A stretch of 64,000 nucleotides of DNA from Ructibacterium sp965146665 (lineage in GTDB: Bacteria > Bacillota > Clostridia > Monoglobales > Monoglobaceae). The translations under genes were made by a program, and so were the position numbers. The notes below the pieces were generated by a model. The model made no database searches. It worked only from the letters and a program-made list of their open reading frames with translations, and had not been told where the DNA came from. The DNA is taken from positions 124,001 through 188,000 of the forward strand of contig CBCTHE010000003.1 of NCBI GenBank assembly GCA_965146665.1, given 5' to 3'. Below are positions 1-9,413 of the stretch, piece after piece (positions within the stretch are counted from its first letter, which is position 1; the number at the start of each line of letters is the position of its first letter).

Positions 1-3000
1 CCTTTGAAGAAGCAAATATTCCTGACAGCTTCTTTGATGCTGTTGTGGGAAATGTGCCTTTCGGGGACTTTCGGCTTGCTGATAAGCGATACGACAAGCA
101 CCATTTTCTAATCCATGACTATTTCTTTGCAAAATCCCTCGACAAGCTCCGCCCCGGCGGTGTAATGGCGCTGGTGACGAGCAAGGGAACGATGGACAAG
201 GCAAGTCCAGAGGTACGGAAGTATATCGCACAAAGGGCAGATCTGCTCGGAGCAATCCGGTTGCCGAACAACACATTCAAAGGTAATGCCGGTACTGAGG
301 TCGTGTCAGACATTCTCATTTTGCAGAAGAGAGACCGGCTAATTGACCTTGAACCGGATTGGGTGCATCTGGACACTGACGAGAACGGCGTGAAGATGAA
401 CGCCTATTTTGTGCAGCACCCTGAGATGATTTTGGGCGAAGTCAAGATGGTGTCCGGTAGGTTTGGAGAAGAGATGACGGTTGTTCCCTTTGAGGGAAGC
501 GACCTCGGCAGTCTGCTTGATGAGGCGGCTGCAAACATTCATGGTGAGATTACTGAGTATGCAGTAGATGAAGAACTGTCCGAAGAGGATACCTCTATTC
601 CAGCAGACCCCAGCGTCCGCAATTTCTCCTATACGGTGCTGGACGATACGGTCTATTATCGTGAAAACTCCCGAATGACGCCGGTGACACTCTCTGCCAC
701 CGCAAAGAATCGGGTTAAAGGCATGATTCAGATCAGGGACAGTGTGAGACAGCTCCTTGAGATGCAGACAGAGGGGTATCCTGATGAGCCTGTTAAGGCA
801 GAGCAGGAGCGGCTCAATCGTCTCTATGACAGCTTTACCGCAAAATACGGGCTGATAAACAGCCGAGCCAATGTGTCCGCTTTTTCTCAGGACAGCTCCT
901 TTTCCCTGATTTCCGCTCTTGAAATTCTGGACGAGGAACAGAATCTTGAGCGCAAAGCAGACATCTTTACCAAGCGCACAATAAAGCCTCATATGCCGGT
1001 TACTTCGGTAGATACAGCGAGTGAAGCGCTGGCTGTGTCGTTGGGTGAAAAGGCTCGGATTGACATGGAGTATATGTGTTCGCTCTGCGGCAAGACGGAA
1101 GAGGAAGTCTACGAGGACTTAAAGGGAGTTATCTTCCTGAACCCCATGTACGGATATGGAACGGCAACAGAGCCGAAATACCTGATGGCGGATGAGTACC
1201 TGTCCGGCAATGTGAGGGAGAAGCTGGCGTGGGCGAAACGCTCCGCTGAGGTTTATCCAGATGACTTCACAGTGCATGTGGAAGCGCTGGAAAAGGTGCA
1301 GCCGAAAGACCTGACCGCCAGTGAAATCTTTGTGCGGCTCGGTACAACTTGGGTGCCGCCGGAGATTATTCAGCAATTCATCTTTGAGTTTCTGGATACG
1401 CCCCGATATGCTCAATGGAACATCAAGGTTCACTATTCGCAGTTTTCCAGTGAGTGGAACATTGAGGGAAAAAGCACCGACCGCAGCAATGTCAAAGCCT
1501 ACACCACTTATGGCACCAGACGCATCAACGCTTACAAGATCATTGAGGAAACGCTGAACCTGAAAGATGTCCGTATCTTTGACTATGTGGAGGATGCGGA
1601 TGGTAAGAAAAAGGCGGTTCTCAATGCAAAAGAGACCGCTATCGCACAGGCGAAGCAGGAGCAGATCAAGCAGGGCTTTCAGGATTGGGTTTGGCAAGAT
1701 GCCGACCGAAGAGAGCTGCTCTGCAAGATTTACAACGAGAAGTTCAACTCCACAAGACCCAGAGAGTATGACGGAAGCCATATCGTTTTCTCCGGTATGA
1801 ATCCCGAAATAGAGCTGCGGGAGCATCAGAAAAACGCTGTAGCTCACATTCTCTATGGCGGTAATACCCTGTTGGCACACGCCGTGGGCGCAGGAAAAAC
1901 CTACGAGATGACCGCAGCGGCGATGGAATCCAAACGGCTCGGTCTGTGCAGCAAATCTCTGTTTGTTGTCCCGAACCACCTGACCGAACAGTGGGCGGCT
2001 GAGTTTTTGCAGCTCTACCCTGCGGCGAATATCTTGGTTGCTACGAAGAAGGATTTTGAGACCAAGAACCGCAAACGCTTTTGCGGCAGAATCGCCACCG
2101 GCGACTATGATGCTGTCATCATCGGGCATAGCCAGTTCGAGAAAATACCCATGAGCATTGAGCGCCAGATTGCCATTCTTGAGCGGGAGCGTGACGAGGT
2201 ATTAGATGGTATCACTGAGTTGAAAGCAAACCGAGGCGAGAGGTTTACCATTAAGCAGTATGAGAAGTCGAAGAAAACCATTGAGACAAAGCTAAAAGAC
2301 CTTTATGATCAGAGCAAAAAAGATGATGTCGTAACCTTTGAGGAACTCGGCATTGACCGTCTTTTTATCGACGAGAGTCACTACTACAAGAACCTTCATC
2401 TTTACACGAAGATGAGGAATGTGGGTGGCATAAGCCAGACGGAAGCTAAAAAATCGGCTGATCTCTTTATGAAATGCCGCTATCTTGATGAGCTGACTGG
2501 TGGGCGAGGAACGGTCTTTGCCACAGGTACGCCCATCTCGAACAGCATGGTCGAGCTATATACAATTCAAAGGTATTTGCAGTATAGTACCCTTGAAAAG
2601 CATGGCTTGCAGCATTTCGATTCATGGGCTTCCAGCTTTGGAGAGACCATTACAGCAGTGGAGCTGAAGCCGGAGGGAACGGGCTACCGGACAAAGACAC
2701 GCTTTGCAAAGTTCTTCAATCTGCCTGAGCTGATGTCGATGTTCAAAGAGATTGCGGACATCAAGACTGCGGATATGCTCGATCTCCCTGTGCCGGAAGC
2801 GAAGTATCACAATATCGCTGTTAAGCCCTCGGAGATGCAGAAAGAAATGGTTGCCGATCTTGCGGAACGAGCAGAGCGTATTCGCCTCGGCGGTATCGAC
2901 CCCAGCGTAGACAACATGCTCAAGATAACCAACGATGGCAGAAAGCTCGCACTCGATCAGCGTATGATGAACCCGATGCTGAATGACTTTGAGGGGAGCA

Positions 3001-4286
3001 AGCTCAACGCCTGCGTGGACAATATCTATCAAATATGGCAGGACACCAGTGACAAGAAATCAGCGCAGCTTGTGTTTTGTGACCTGTCAACGCCGAAAAA
3101 CAATGAAGAGTTCTCCGTCTACAATGACATCCGAGACAAGCTGATAAAGCGTGGAATCCCTGCCGATGAAATTCGGTTTATCCATGAGGCGGATACCGAG
3201 GTGAAGAAGCAGGAGATGTTTAAGAAGGTTCGCAGGGGTGAGGTTCGTGTGTTGCTGGGTTCCACGCAGAAGATGGGCGCTGGCACCAACTGTCAGGATA
3301 AGCTCATAGCACTTCACGACATTGACTGTCCGTGGCGACCGTCCGACTTGGAACAGCGCAGCGGCAGAATCATCCGTCAGGGTAACGAGAACCCAGAGGT
3401 AGACATCTACCGGTATGTTACGGAAGGAACTTTTGATGCCTACCTGTACCAGCTCATCGAAGGGAAACAGAAGTTCGCAAGTCAGATCATGACAAGTAAA
3501 TCTCCTGTCAGATCTGCTGAGGACATCGACGCAACGGCGCTCAGCTATGCGGAAATCAAGATGCTTGCGACAGGAAATCCGCATATCAAAGAGAAGATGG
3601 ACTTGGATATTCAGGTGCAGAAATTGCGCTTGCTAAAGTCAAACTATCTCTCTGAAAAGTATGCTCTGGAAGATAAAATACTCAAGTTCTATCCACAGGA
3701 GATTGCAACGCTAAAGGAAACCATAGCGGGGCTTGAAGCAGACAGCAAGACGAGGTTGGATCACCCAAAGTCCACTGATGACCACTTTATTGGTATGGAG
3801 GTCAAGGGCGTGTCCTACTCCGAAAAGGCGGATGCTGGTAAGGCAATTCTTGAGGCTTGCAGGCTGATGGAAAGCCCAGATCCTGTTCCTTTGGGAAAGT
3901 ACAGAGGGTTTGATATGGAGTTGTCTTTTAACACATGGGTGCGTATCTATGAGGTGAAAGTAAAGGGGAGTACAAGTCAGAGAATTGATCTTGGCGATGA
4001 TGTGTTCGGTAATATTTCCCGTATCGACAACGCTATTGAACGCATTCTAGACGAGCTTGAGGACAAGCGTATTGCCCTTGAGGTCGCAGAGCAGCAGCTT
4101 GAAAATGCCAAAGTGGAGGTTGAGAAGCCATTTTCCCAAGAAGAGGAGCTTCAGAAAATGACCGCAAGACTAAACGAGCTGGACATTCTCTTGAACCTTG
4201 ATAAAAGAGAGAATGAGATGGCTGGAGATGAGCCGGACGAGGGGGATATGCTCACGCAGGAAAAGGATAGGGGAAGAGAAAGGTAA
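1..4286 (+). CDS. ICE N6-adenine methylase / SNF2-like helicase fusion (5' partial)
   Basis: The reading frame is open to the first base, so the true start lies upstream; about 1,427 residues are visible. The visible N-terminus is the end of an N6-adenine methyltransferase domain, with the NPPF-type motif as NVPF near residue 17. A superfamily 2 helicase follows: Walker A GAGKT near residue 630, DESH box near residue 790, then FATGTPISN, and a motif VI ending EQRSGRIIRQGN. The last 150 residues are charged and probably coiled coil. This is the very large protein typical of Tn1549-like and related ICEs. Its role is unproven; processing or protecting transferred DNA is the usual suggestion. It heads the tra region, ahead of DUF3848. 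Confidence 0.9.
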   Translation, partial: FEEANIPDSFFDAVVGNVPFGDFRLADKRYDKHHFLIHDYFFAKSLDKLRPGGVMALVTSKGTMDKASPEVRKYIAQRADLLGAIRLPNNTFKGNAGTEVVSDILILQKRDRLIDLEPDWVHLDTDENGVKMNAYFVQHPEMILGEVKMVSGRFGEEMTVVPFEGSDLGSLLDEAAANIHGEITEYAVDEELSEEDTSIPADPSVRNFSYTVLDDTVYYRENSRMTPVTLSATAKNRVKGMIQIRDSVRQLLEMQTEGYPDEPVKAEQERLNRLYDSFTAKYGLINSRANVSAFSQDSSFSLISALEILDEEQNLERKADIFTKRTIKPHMPVTSVDTASEALAVSLGEKARIDMEYMCSLCGKTEEEVYEDLKGVIFLNPMYGYGTATEPKYLMADEYLSGNVREKLAWAKRSAEVYPDDFTVHVEALEKVQPKDLTASEIFVRLGTTWVPPEIIQQFIFEFLDTPRYAQWNIKVHYSQFSSEWNIEGKSTDRSNVKAYTTYGTRRINAYKIIEETLNLKDVRIFDYVEDADGKKKAVLNAKETAIAQAKQEQIKQGFQDWVWQDADRRELLCKIYNEKFNSTRPREYDGSHIVFSGMNPEIELREHQKNAVAHILYGGNTLLAHAVGAGKTYEMTAAAMESKRLGLCSKSLFVVPNHLTEQWAAEFLQLYPAANILVATKKDFETKNRKRFCGRIATGDYDAVIIGHSQFEKIPMSIERQIAILERERDEVLDGITELKANRGERFTIKQYEKSKKTIETKLKDLYDQSKKDDVVTFEELGIDRLFIDESHYYKNLHLYTKMRNVGGISQTEAKKSADLFMKCRYLDELTGGRGTVFATGTPISNSMVELYTIQRYLQYSTLEKHGLQHFDSWASSFGETITAVELKPEGTGYRTKTRFAKFFNLPELMSMFKEIADIKTADMLDLPVPEAKYHNIAVKPSEMQKEMVADLAERAERIRLGGIDPSVDNMLKITNDGRKLALDQRMMNPMLNDFEGSKLNACVDNIYQIWQDTSDKKSAQLVFCDLSTPKNNEEFSVYNDIRDKLIKRGIPADEIRFIHEADTEVKKQEMFKKVRRGEVRVLLGSTQKMGAGTNCQDKLIALHDIDCPWRPSDLEQRSGRIIRQGNENPEVDIYRYVTEGTFDAYLYQLIEGKQKFASQIMTSKSPVRSAEDIDATALSYAEIKMLATGNPHIKEKMDLDIQVQKLRLLKSNYLSEKYALEDKILKFYPQEIATLKETIAGLEADSKTRLDHPKSTDDHFIGMEVKGVSYSEKADAGKAILEACRLMESPDPVPLGKYRGFDMELSFNTWVRIYEVKVKGSTSQRIDLGDDVFGNISRIDNAIERILDELEDKRIALEVAEQQLENAKVEVEKPFSQEEELQKMTARLNELDILLNLDKRENEMAGDEPDEGDMLTQEKDRGRER

Positions 4287-4322
4287 TCCCCTTATCCCTG
4301 TTAAGGTGCGCTTTGACACCTT

Positions 4323-4348
4323 TGCGGCATGGCATAAGTCATGCCGCA
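4323..4348 (+). terminator. hairpin after the helicase gene
   Basis: A 9-bp inverted repeat (TGCGGCATG / CATGCCGCA) with an 8-base loop lies 37 bases after the helicase stop. The T-run behind it is weak (TTTACATAG), so it may be a partial terminator or an RNA-stability element ahead of the DUF3848 gene. Confidence 0.4.
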
Positions 4349-4414
4349 TTTACATAGCCGAAAGGACAAATTGTTGCTTTTCCGACTATGAAACTATGAG
4401 AAGGAGGTGTCAGA

Positions 4415-4744
4415 ATGGCGGAACGAGATTATAACTCGGAACTATATGAAAAGATGGCAGCGGAGCAGGAAAAGTATCGAAGCTGGCTTCTTTCTCAGGA
4501 ACCGAGCGAGATGCTCAACCACACTTATGAGTACACCATGCGTGAGGACATCGTAATGGCGATGGAAGATATGGAGCTTTCTCCAAAGAGAGCGAAGGCA
4601 CTTTTGAAGTCGCCCAGCCCCCTCGCTGATGTGTATGAGGAGTTTCGTGACCGTGAGACAGAACACATGGACACAATCAGAGACTCGATTGAGAGCCGAG
4701 CTGATGAGGTTATCAAACGGGAACACGCAAGGGAAAGCCGGTGA
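4415..4744 (+). CDS. DUF3848 family protein
   Basis: This 109-residue acidic soluble protein starts at an ATG behind a strong AAGGAGGTG ribosome site. The pattern (NSELYEKMAAEQEKY, then HTYEYTMREDI, ALLKSPSPLADVY and ETEHMDTIRDSIESRA) matches DUF3848, a family found almost only in Clostridia ICEs. Its function is unknown. It sits 6 bases ahead of the toprim gene and is probably co-transcribed with it. There is no signal peptide or membrane segment. Confidence 0.8.
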   Translation: MAERDYNSELYEKMAAEQEKYRSWLLSQEPSEMLNHTYEYTMREDIVMAMEDMELSPKRAKALLKSPSPLADVYEEFRDRETEHMDTIRDSIESRADEVIKREHARESR

Positions 4745-4750
4745 TAAGAC

Positions 4751-5713
4751 ATGCCATATATCGCACCAGAGGTGATCGAACAGGCGAGGCAAATTGACCT
4801 TCTGACCTATCTGCAAGCCTGTGAGCCAAACGAGCTTGTCCGAATCTCTCCTAACAATTACACCACCCGCACCCATGACAGCTTAAAGATCTCCAACGGA
4901 AAATGGATGTGGTGGTCACACCGGATCGGCGGCTACAATGCCCTTGACTATCTTGTAAAAGTCAAGGGCATTTCTTTTGTGGAAGCCGTTGAAACGCTGA
5001 TGGGTAGAGCAGCGGTCATGCCGAGCATGATATGTACTGCGCCGCAAAAGGAGCAGCCGAAGGTCTTGCTTTTGCCGGAGAGAAGCCCATCAACAGATAA
5101 GGTCACAGAATATCTTTTCGGCAGGGGAATCGACTATGGAATCATCGAATACTGCATTTCTCAGGGGCTTATTTATGAGAGCCTGCCCTACCACAACGCC
5201 GTTTTCGTGGGCTACGACCAAGAGAAGAAGCCCAGATATGCGGCGTTTCGGGCAGCGAACAGCACCCGCATCATGGGGGACTGTTCCGGCAGTGACAAGC
5301 GCTATTCTTTTCGGATAGCGGATAGCAGGAGTGAGGAACTGCACCTGTTCGAGTGCGCCATTGACCTGCTTTCTTATGCCACGCTGGAGGTGCTGGCAGG
5401 GCGGAACTGGAGAGCAAATGACCTTGTTTCGCTGTCCGGTGTGTACCTGTCAAGGAAGCGACCGGAGGACAGCAGAACCCCTGTGGCGGTCTCTCAGTTT
5501 CTTTCTGAGACCCCCCATATCCGAAAAATCTCACTGCATTTTGACAATGACGCAGCGGGGAGAAGTGCGAGCTTGGCGCTCAAAGCGAAGTTGGGAGACA
5601 AGTATGAGATTGCAGATTGCCCACCGCAGTACGGCAAGGATTATAATGATTTCCTTTGCCGGAAGCTGGGTATTTCCAGAGAAAAACACAGTGAAAGGAG
5701 AAATGAACGCTGA
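4751..5713 (+). CDS. DUF3991 and toprim domain protein
   Basis: The 320-residue product has an N-terminal region like the zinc-free CHC2/DUF3991 primase-associated domain (WWSHRIGGYNALDYLV near residue 55). A toprim fold follows, with the conserved Glu in HLFECAIDLLSYA near residue 200 and the metal-binding DND in HFDNDAAGR near residue 263. Toprim proteins of this type occur throughout Firmicutes ICEs. They are thought to act in DNA priming or nicking during transfer, but none of that is shown here. The stop codon overlaps the next start, which indicates translational coupling to the YodL gene. Confidence 0.85.
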   Translation: MPYIAPEVIEQARQIDLLTYLQACEPNELVRISPNNYTTRTHDSLKISNGKWMWWSHRIGGYNALDYLVKVKGISFVEAVETLMGRAAVMPSMICTAPQKEQPKVLLLPERSPSTDKVTEYLFGRGIDYGIIEYCISQGLIYESLPYHNAVFVGYDQEKKPRYAAFRAANSTRIMGDCSGSDKRYSFRIADSRSEELHLFECAIDLLSYATLEVLAGRNWRANDLVSLSGVYLSRKRPEDSRTPVAVSQFLSETPHIRKISLHFDNDAAGRSASLALKAKLGDKYEIADCPPQYGKDYNDFLCRKLGISREKHSERRNER

Positions 5714-6783
5714 TGAAGATTAGAATCTATCAGGTAAACATGGAGCGTGATTCCGAAAACCTTGCCTTTATGGGCAGCAACTTTGTGATGAACAAGCATG
5801 GGGATATGAGCCTTGACAGCTCAATCTATGACAGTGTATTCGAGGGGACGGTTGAGTGCCGAAGCCTTGAAGATGTGTACGATGTGTTCAACAGGAGACA
5901 CCCTACTGGCTATAAAGCCCGGTCGCTGTCGGTCTCCGATGTGGTGGAGGTCATGGAAGCCGAGAAAGTGAAAGAGGGCTTCTATTTTTGCGACAGCTTT
6001 GGCTTTCAGGAGGTTTCCTTTGACCCCAGCAAGTCGCAGAAAAGCGAGAGGTTTTGTGATCTCGACCAGCTTAAGACCATCGAAGTGCTGCTCGTGCAGC
6101 CTGACAAAGCGCCCCAGCTTATTAAAATTGAGGACAGCTTGGAGGCAATGCAGGCGGTTGTTGGCGGCGACATTGAGGAATATATGCCTTTTTCAGACGA
6201 GGTTGCGCTCATCTGCAATGAGGAGGGAAAGGTCAACGGATTGCCCCTGAATCGGGCGATTTACGCCGAGCCGGTTGAGGTTGACATGACCTATCAGGAG
6301 ATGAAAAATCATTTTCGGGAGGTCGAGAAAGAGTACGGTGAACACATCACCGGCTATATCGTTTTCTCACAGGACAGCTTCACGAAGCCCTATTCTTTGG
6401 AGTCCAGAACCTATGTGGTGTCCAGCGACAACAAGGCATTTCAGCCGAACAAGGGAGGCTATTCTATCTTTGCCGAAGCTCTTGACGGAACAGATCGTGG
6501 TGTCCGTTTGGAGCAGTATATGGCGGAGGAATTTGGCGGCAAGGACGGTTGGAAGGTGGAACGCTGCTATATGAAAGATGACTCTCGTGAGATGATCGAC
6601 ATCGTTGCGGGAGATTTTTTTATTGCCGCAGCGCCCATTGAGAGCGAAAGATTTGAGAGCCTGACCCCTGAGCTGGCGAAGAAATATCAGGAAAAGTTCA
6701 AGAATCCTGAACGGTTTTTCCGCACTGAAAACGGAATCGTAGCCGTACCTTATAAGCCGGTCTCAAAGGAAATGGAACGATAA
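5713..6783 (+). CDS. YodL-domain ICE protein
   Basis: The 356-residue soluble protein begins with a YodL-like domain (KIRIYQVNMERD, then LDSSIYDSVFEGTVE and LEDVYDVFNRRHP, residues 1-90). The second half has another conserved block (GYIVFSQDSFTKPYSLESR near residue 215) that I know only from proteins of the same ICE type. No catalytic motif is visible. It ends the helicase-DUF3848-toprim run and is followed by the candidate oriT. Its function is unknown; it is probably an accessory of DNA transfer or of host takeover. Confidence 0.72.
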   Translation: MKIRIYQVNMERDSENLAFMGSNFVMNKHGDMSLDSSIYDSVFEGTVECRSLEDVYDVFNRRHPTGYKARSLSVSDVVEVMEAEKVKEGFYFCDSFGFQEVSFDPSKSQKSERFCDLDQLKTIEVLLVQPDKAPQLIKIEDSLEAMQAVVGGDIEEYMPFSDEVALICNEEGKVNGLPLNRAIYAEPVEVDMTYQEMKNHFREVEKEYGEHITGYIVFSQDSFTKPYSLESRTYVVSSDNKAFQPNKGGYSIFAEALDGTDRGVRLEQYMAEEFGGKDGWKVERCYMKDDSREMIDIVAGDFFIAAAPIESERFESLTPELAKKYQEKFKNPERFFRTENGIVAVPYKPVSKEMER

Positions 6784-6819
6784 TCTGTGAGAGAACGGCG
6801 GGCTTGGGATAGACTGCAT

Positions 6820-6900
6820 CATCTTAACGAGCAGTGTGTTTTTACTCCTACCGTCGAAAAACACCTCGTTAGGGGTTCCCCCTAATACCCCATCTTAGAA
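6820..6900 (+). other. candidate origin of transfer (oriT)
   Basis: This 131-base gap just ahead of mobC and the relaxase holds a long interrupted inverted repeat. The left arms are TAACGAG (6825-6831) and GTGTTTTT (6836-6843); the right arm AAAAACACCTCGTTA (6857-6871) pairs with both. Immediately after it comes AGGGGTTCCCCCTAATACCCC, a G/C-tract pattern often seen next to MOBP-type nick sites of Gram-positive elements. An inverted repeat followed by a nick-like tract directly upstream of relaxosome genes is the usual oriT layout. The nick position is not determined. Confidence 0.6.
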
Positions 6901-6914
6901 AGGAGAGTTTGCCT

Positions 6915-7253
6915 ATGAAGCGAACAATTAAAAAGCAGTTCTGGTTTTCAAAAGCGGAGGCACAGGACTTGCAGAAAAAGTCCAAGCGCACCTGCCTGAC
7001 AGAAGCGGCGCTTGTCCGATTGCTGCTGAAAGGATACGAACCCAGAGAGAAGCCCGATGACCGGTTTTATGATGTCATGCGGGAACTGTCTGCCATCGGC
7101 AACAACATTCACCAGCTCTCGGCAAAGGCAAATGCCCTGAACTTCATTGACGCTCCGGCGCTGGCGAAGGAAGCGGAACGCTGGCACAAGTTTCAGGCAG
7201 ATGTGGAGCGTGAGTTCCTGCGACCGCAGCAAAGTGAATTGAAGTGGCAGTAA
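6915..7253 (+). CDS. mobC: MobC-like relaxosome protein
   Basis: The product is about 112 residues, small and basic. It begins with a ribbon-helix-helix-like segment (KKQFWFSKAEAQDLQKKSKR) and carries the MobC-family core ELSAIGNNIHQLSAKAN near residue 62. MobC proteins bind oriT and help the relaxase open the strand at the nick. I chose the ATG at 6915 because AAAGGAGAG lies 8 bases ahead; a TTG six bases earlier would be too close. The gene follows the candidate oriT and overlaps the relaxase start by 10 bases. Confidence 0.85.
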   Translation: MKRTIKKQFWFSKAEAQDLQKKSKRTCLTEAALVRLLLKGYEPREKPDDRFYDVMRELSAIGNNIHQLSAKANALNFIDAPALAKEAERWHKFQADVEREFLRPQQSELKWQ

Positions 7254-8620
7254 CGAAACTCTGGCCAGTGACGGTCAGGCTGGGAGCAGTGCTGGACTAT
7301 GCAACAAATCCTGAAAAGACTGACAAAGCCCTGAGTGGATATTCACTTGACGATTACCAAGCCCTGCGTGATGTGCTTGCCTATGCGAAGGACGAGGAGA
7401 AAACCGAGCATGAGTATTTTTGCGAGGGGATCAACTGCAATGTGGCGACCGCACGAGAACAGTTTGTCACTGTCAAGGAGCAATTTGGGAAGTCGGACGG
7501 AATCCAAGCCTATCATGGCTATCTGAGCTTTAAGGAACAAGACATCACGCCGGAGCTGGCGCAGAAGATCGGCATGGAGTTTGCCAATGAGGTGTGGGGC
7601 GAGAGATTTCAGGTTGTGGTGACAACGCACCTGAACACAAAACACCTGCACTGTCACTTTGTCATCAACTCTGTTTCCTATGTAGATGGGAAGCGGTGCC
7701 AAGATACCTCATGGTTTAAGTTCAGGAAGGTGGCGGATCGGATTTGCGAAAAGTACAAGCTCCATGTGATTCGGGAGCCAAAGCGCAATCTCCCGTCCGC
7801 CCACCTGACGGTAATGGACAAAGCGGGTATGCCCACAAGATACAATGTGGTACGGGCTGCTCTTGATGAAGCGATTGCCCAAAGCTCCAACCGAAAGCAG
7901 CTTGAGTATGCCTTGAAGGAGATGGGCTATTCCTTCGATTTCAATGACCGGCACAAATACTGGACAATCCTGCCCAAAGGCAGCAAGAAGCCGATTCGTT
8001 TATATCGGCTTGGCGAAGAGTATGCCAATGACCGGATCATGGAGCGGCTTAGAGAAAATCAGGGAAAGGTTTTACTGAGGACATTCCAGCGTGAAGCACC
8101 CAAGCCCCGCCAGTATGCGCTTGTCACTCGTGAACAGCGTATCCGTAGGGTGGGCGGCTTAAAGGGGCGTTACCTTTATTACTGTTACAAGCTCGGTTAC
8201 CTTCCGAAGTATCAGAAGCAGAGTCCCACGAAGGTTCACTATCTCCTGAGAGATGACCTGATGAAGCTGGACGAATTGAGCGCACAGACAACGCTGCTAT
8301 GCAGACACCAGATTGGTACTGCTGAGCAGCTTTTTTCGTATCGAGCCTCGGTTGAGGAAGAAATCAAAGTGCTTACTGCCAACAGAACGCATCTCCGAAA
8401 TGAAATCCGAAGGGTGGATATATCAGATGAAAGGCTGTTGGCAGCAAAGACGGAGATTTCCGAGATCTCCGAGAAGCTGAAACTGCTCCGCAGGGAATTG
8501 AAACTCTGCGATGGGATTGCGGAGCGCTCCAGCGTGATTCAAGATAAGCTGGAGAAGGTAATCGTAGAGGAAGAAATCACGCAGAGAAAGGAGAGAAGGT
8601 TCCATGACAAGCAGCGGTGA
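7244..8620 (+). CDS. MOBP-type relaxase/mobilization nuclease
   Basis: The 458-residue relaxase starts with GTG inside the end of mobC. The N-terminal 300 residues are a relaxase/mobilization nuclease domain (VirD2-like). The metal-binding histidines are in KHLHCHFVIN near residue 135, and the likely catalytic tyrosine is in the first 30 residues (AVLDYATNPEKT). The C-terminal third is helical and charged, probably coiled coil, typical of the part that contacts other relaxosome proteins. It would nick oriT, stay bound to the 5' end and be pumped out through VirD4/VirB4. It overlaps the PcfB gene by 17 bases. Confidence 0.9.
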   Translation: MAVTKLWPVTVRLGAVLDYATNPEKTDKALSGYSLDDYQALRDVLAYAKDEEKTEHEYFCEGINCNVATAREQFVTVKEQFGKSDGIQAYHGYLSFKEQDITPELAQKIGMEFANEVWGERFQVVVTTHLNTKHLHCHFVINSVSYVDGKRCQDTSWFKFRKVADRICEKYKLHVIREPKRNLPSAHLTVMDKAGMPTRYNVVRAALDEAIAQSSNRKQLEYALKEMGYSFDFNDRHKYWTILPKGSKKPIRLYRLGEEYANDRIMERLRENQGKVLLRTFQREAPKPRQYALVTREQRIRRVGGLKGRYLYYCYKLGYLPKYQKQSPTKVHYLLRDDLMKLDELSAQTTLLCRHQIGTAEQLFSYRASVEEEIKVLTANRTHLRNEIRRVDISDERLLAAKTEISEISEKLKLLRRELKLCDGIAERSSVIQDKLEKVIVEEEITQRKERRFHDKQR

Positions 8621-9413
8621 CGCAGCGGAACAGGTGGTCAGGCTATCTCTTGAAGGCTTTGAAGTTGCAGCAAAGCTGACCGGTTCGGCGGCAAAGGAAG
8701 TTGCCATTTTGCTGGCGTCAGTTTTGAAGCAAGAGGTCACACAGTCTGGAAAGACCAGAGGTAAGGCGAGACTGACCAGTATGATTAAGTCCGGTAAGGA
8801 GCTGAAAGTGTTTTCCCTTCCGCAGAAGGACTTGAAAAAGTTTACCGAACACGCCAAACGCTATGGCGTTCTGTACTGTGTCCTTCGTGACCGGAACACC
8901 AGCGCTCCTGATGCTCAGGTGGATATTATCGCAAGAGCTGAGGACGCATCGAAAATCCAGCGCATTGTGGATCGCTTTGAGCTTGGTACGGTGGATAAAG
9001 CATCTATCGTCTCGGAAGCAGAGCGGGATGTTGCCGAGCGGGAGGCGATGGAGCGAGAGGTTCCCTCCAAGACGATGGGAGAGCGCATTGTCGAAGAGGC
9101 GATGGGCAAAGCCAAGCAAAAGGAACGAAACGAACAGGAAAACCCTACTGCCGCAAAGACAGAAAAAAGCCCTCTGTCCGAGCAGCACTTAGAGCGGGGC
9201 GATACGCACACTGACAAGGGTGCTGCGAAGTCAGCCGAAAAAAAGCCTTCCGTTAGGGAAAAGCTGAACGGCTATAAGGCTGCGGCGGCAAAGCAGAAGG
9301 AAGCAGAGCGTGTCGAGCCTGAGACCGACAGGGAAAAAGTGGAGAGGGGCAAGCCCCGTCAGACCGTCCACCAACAGTCTGCGGTAAAGAAGAAAAAAAC
9401 GAAAGAGAGGTAA
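8604..9413 (+). CDS. PcfB family protein (DUF3801)
   Basis: The 269-residue protein has a conserved N-terminal 135 residues (AAEQVVRLSLEGFEVAAKL, then GKELKVFSLPQKDLKKF) matching PcfB/DUF3801. PcfB of pCF10 is a relaxosome accessory that helps dock the relaxase on the coupling protein. The C-terminal half is a low-complexity Lys/Glu/Arg tail, probably disordered. It is translationally coupled at both ends: it starts inside the relaxase gene and its stop overlaps the next ATG. Confidence 0.85.
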   Translation: MTSSGDAAEQVVRLSLEGFEVAAKLTGSAAKEVAILLASVLKQEVTQSGKTRGKARLTSMIKSGKELKVFSLPQKDLKKFTEHAKRYGVLYCVLRDRNTSAPDAQVDIIARAEDASKIQRIVDRFELGTVDKASIVSEAERDVAEREAMEREVPSKTMGERIVEEAMGKAKQKERNEQENPTAAKTEKSPLSEQHLERGDTHTDKGAAKSAEKKPSVREKLNGYKAAAAKQKEAERVEPETDREKVERGKPRQTVHQQSAVKKKKTKER

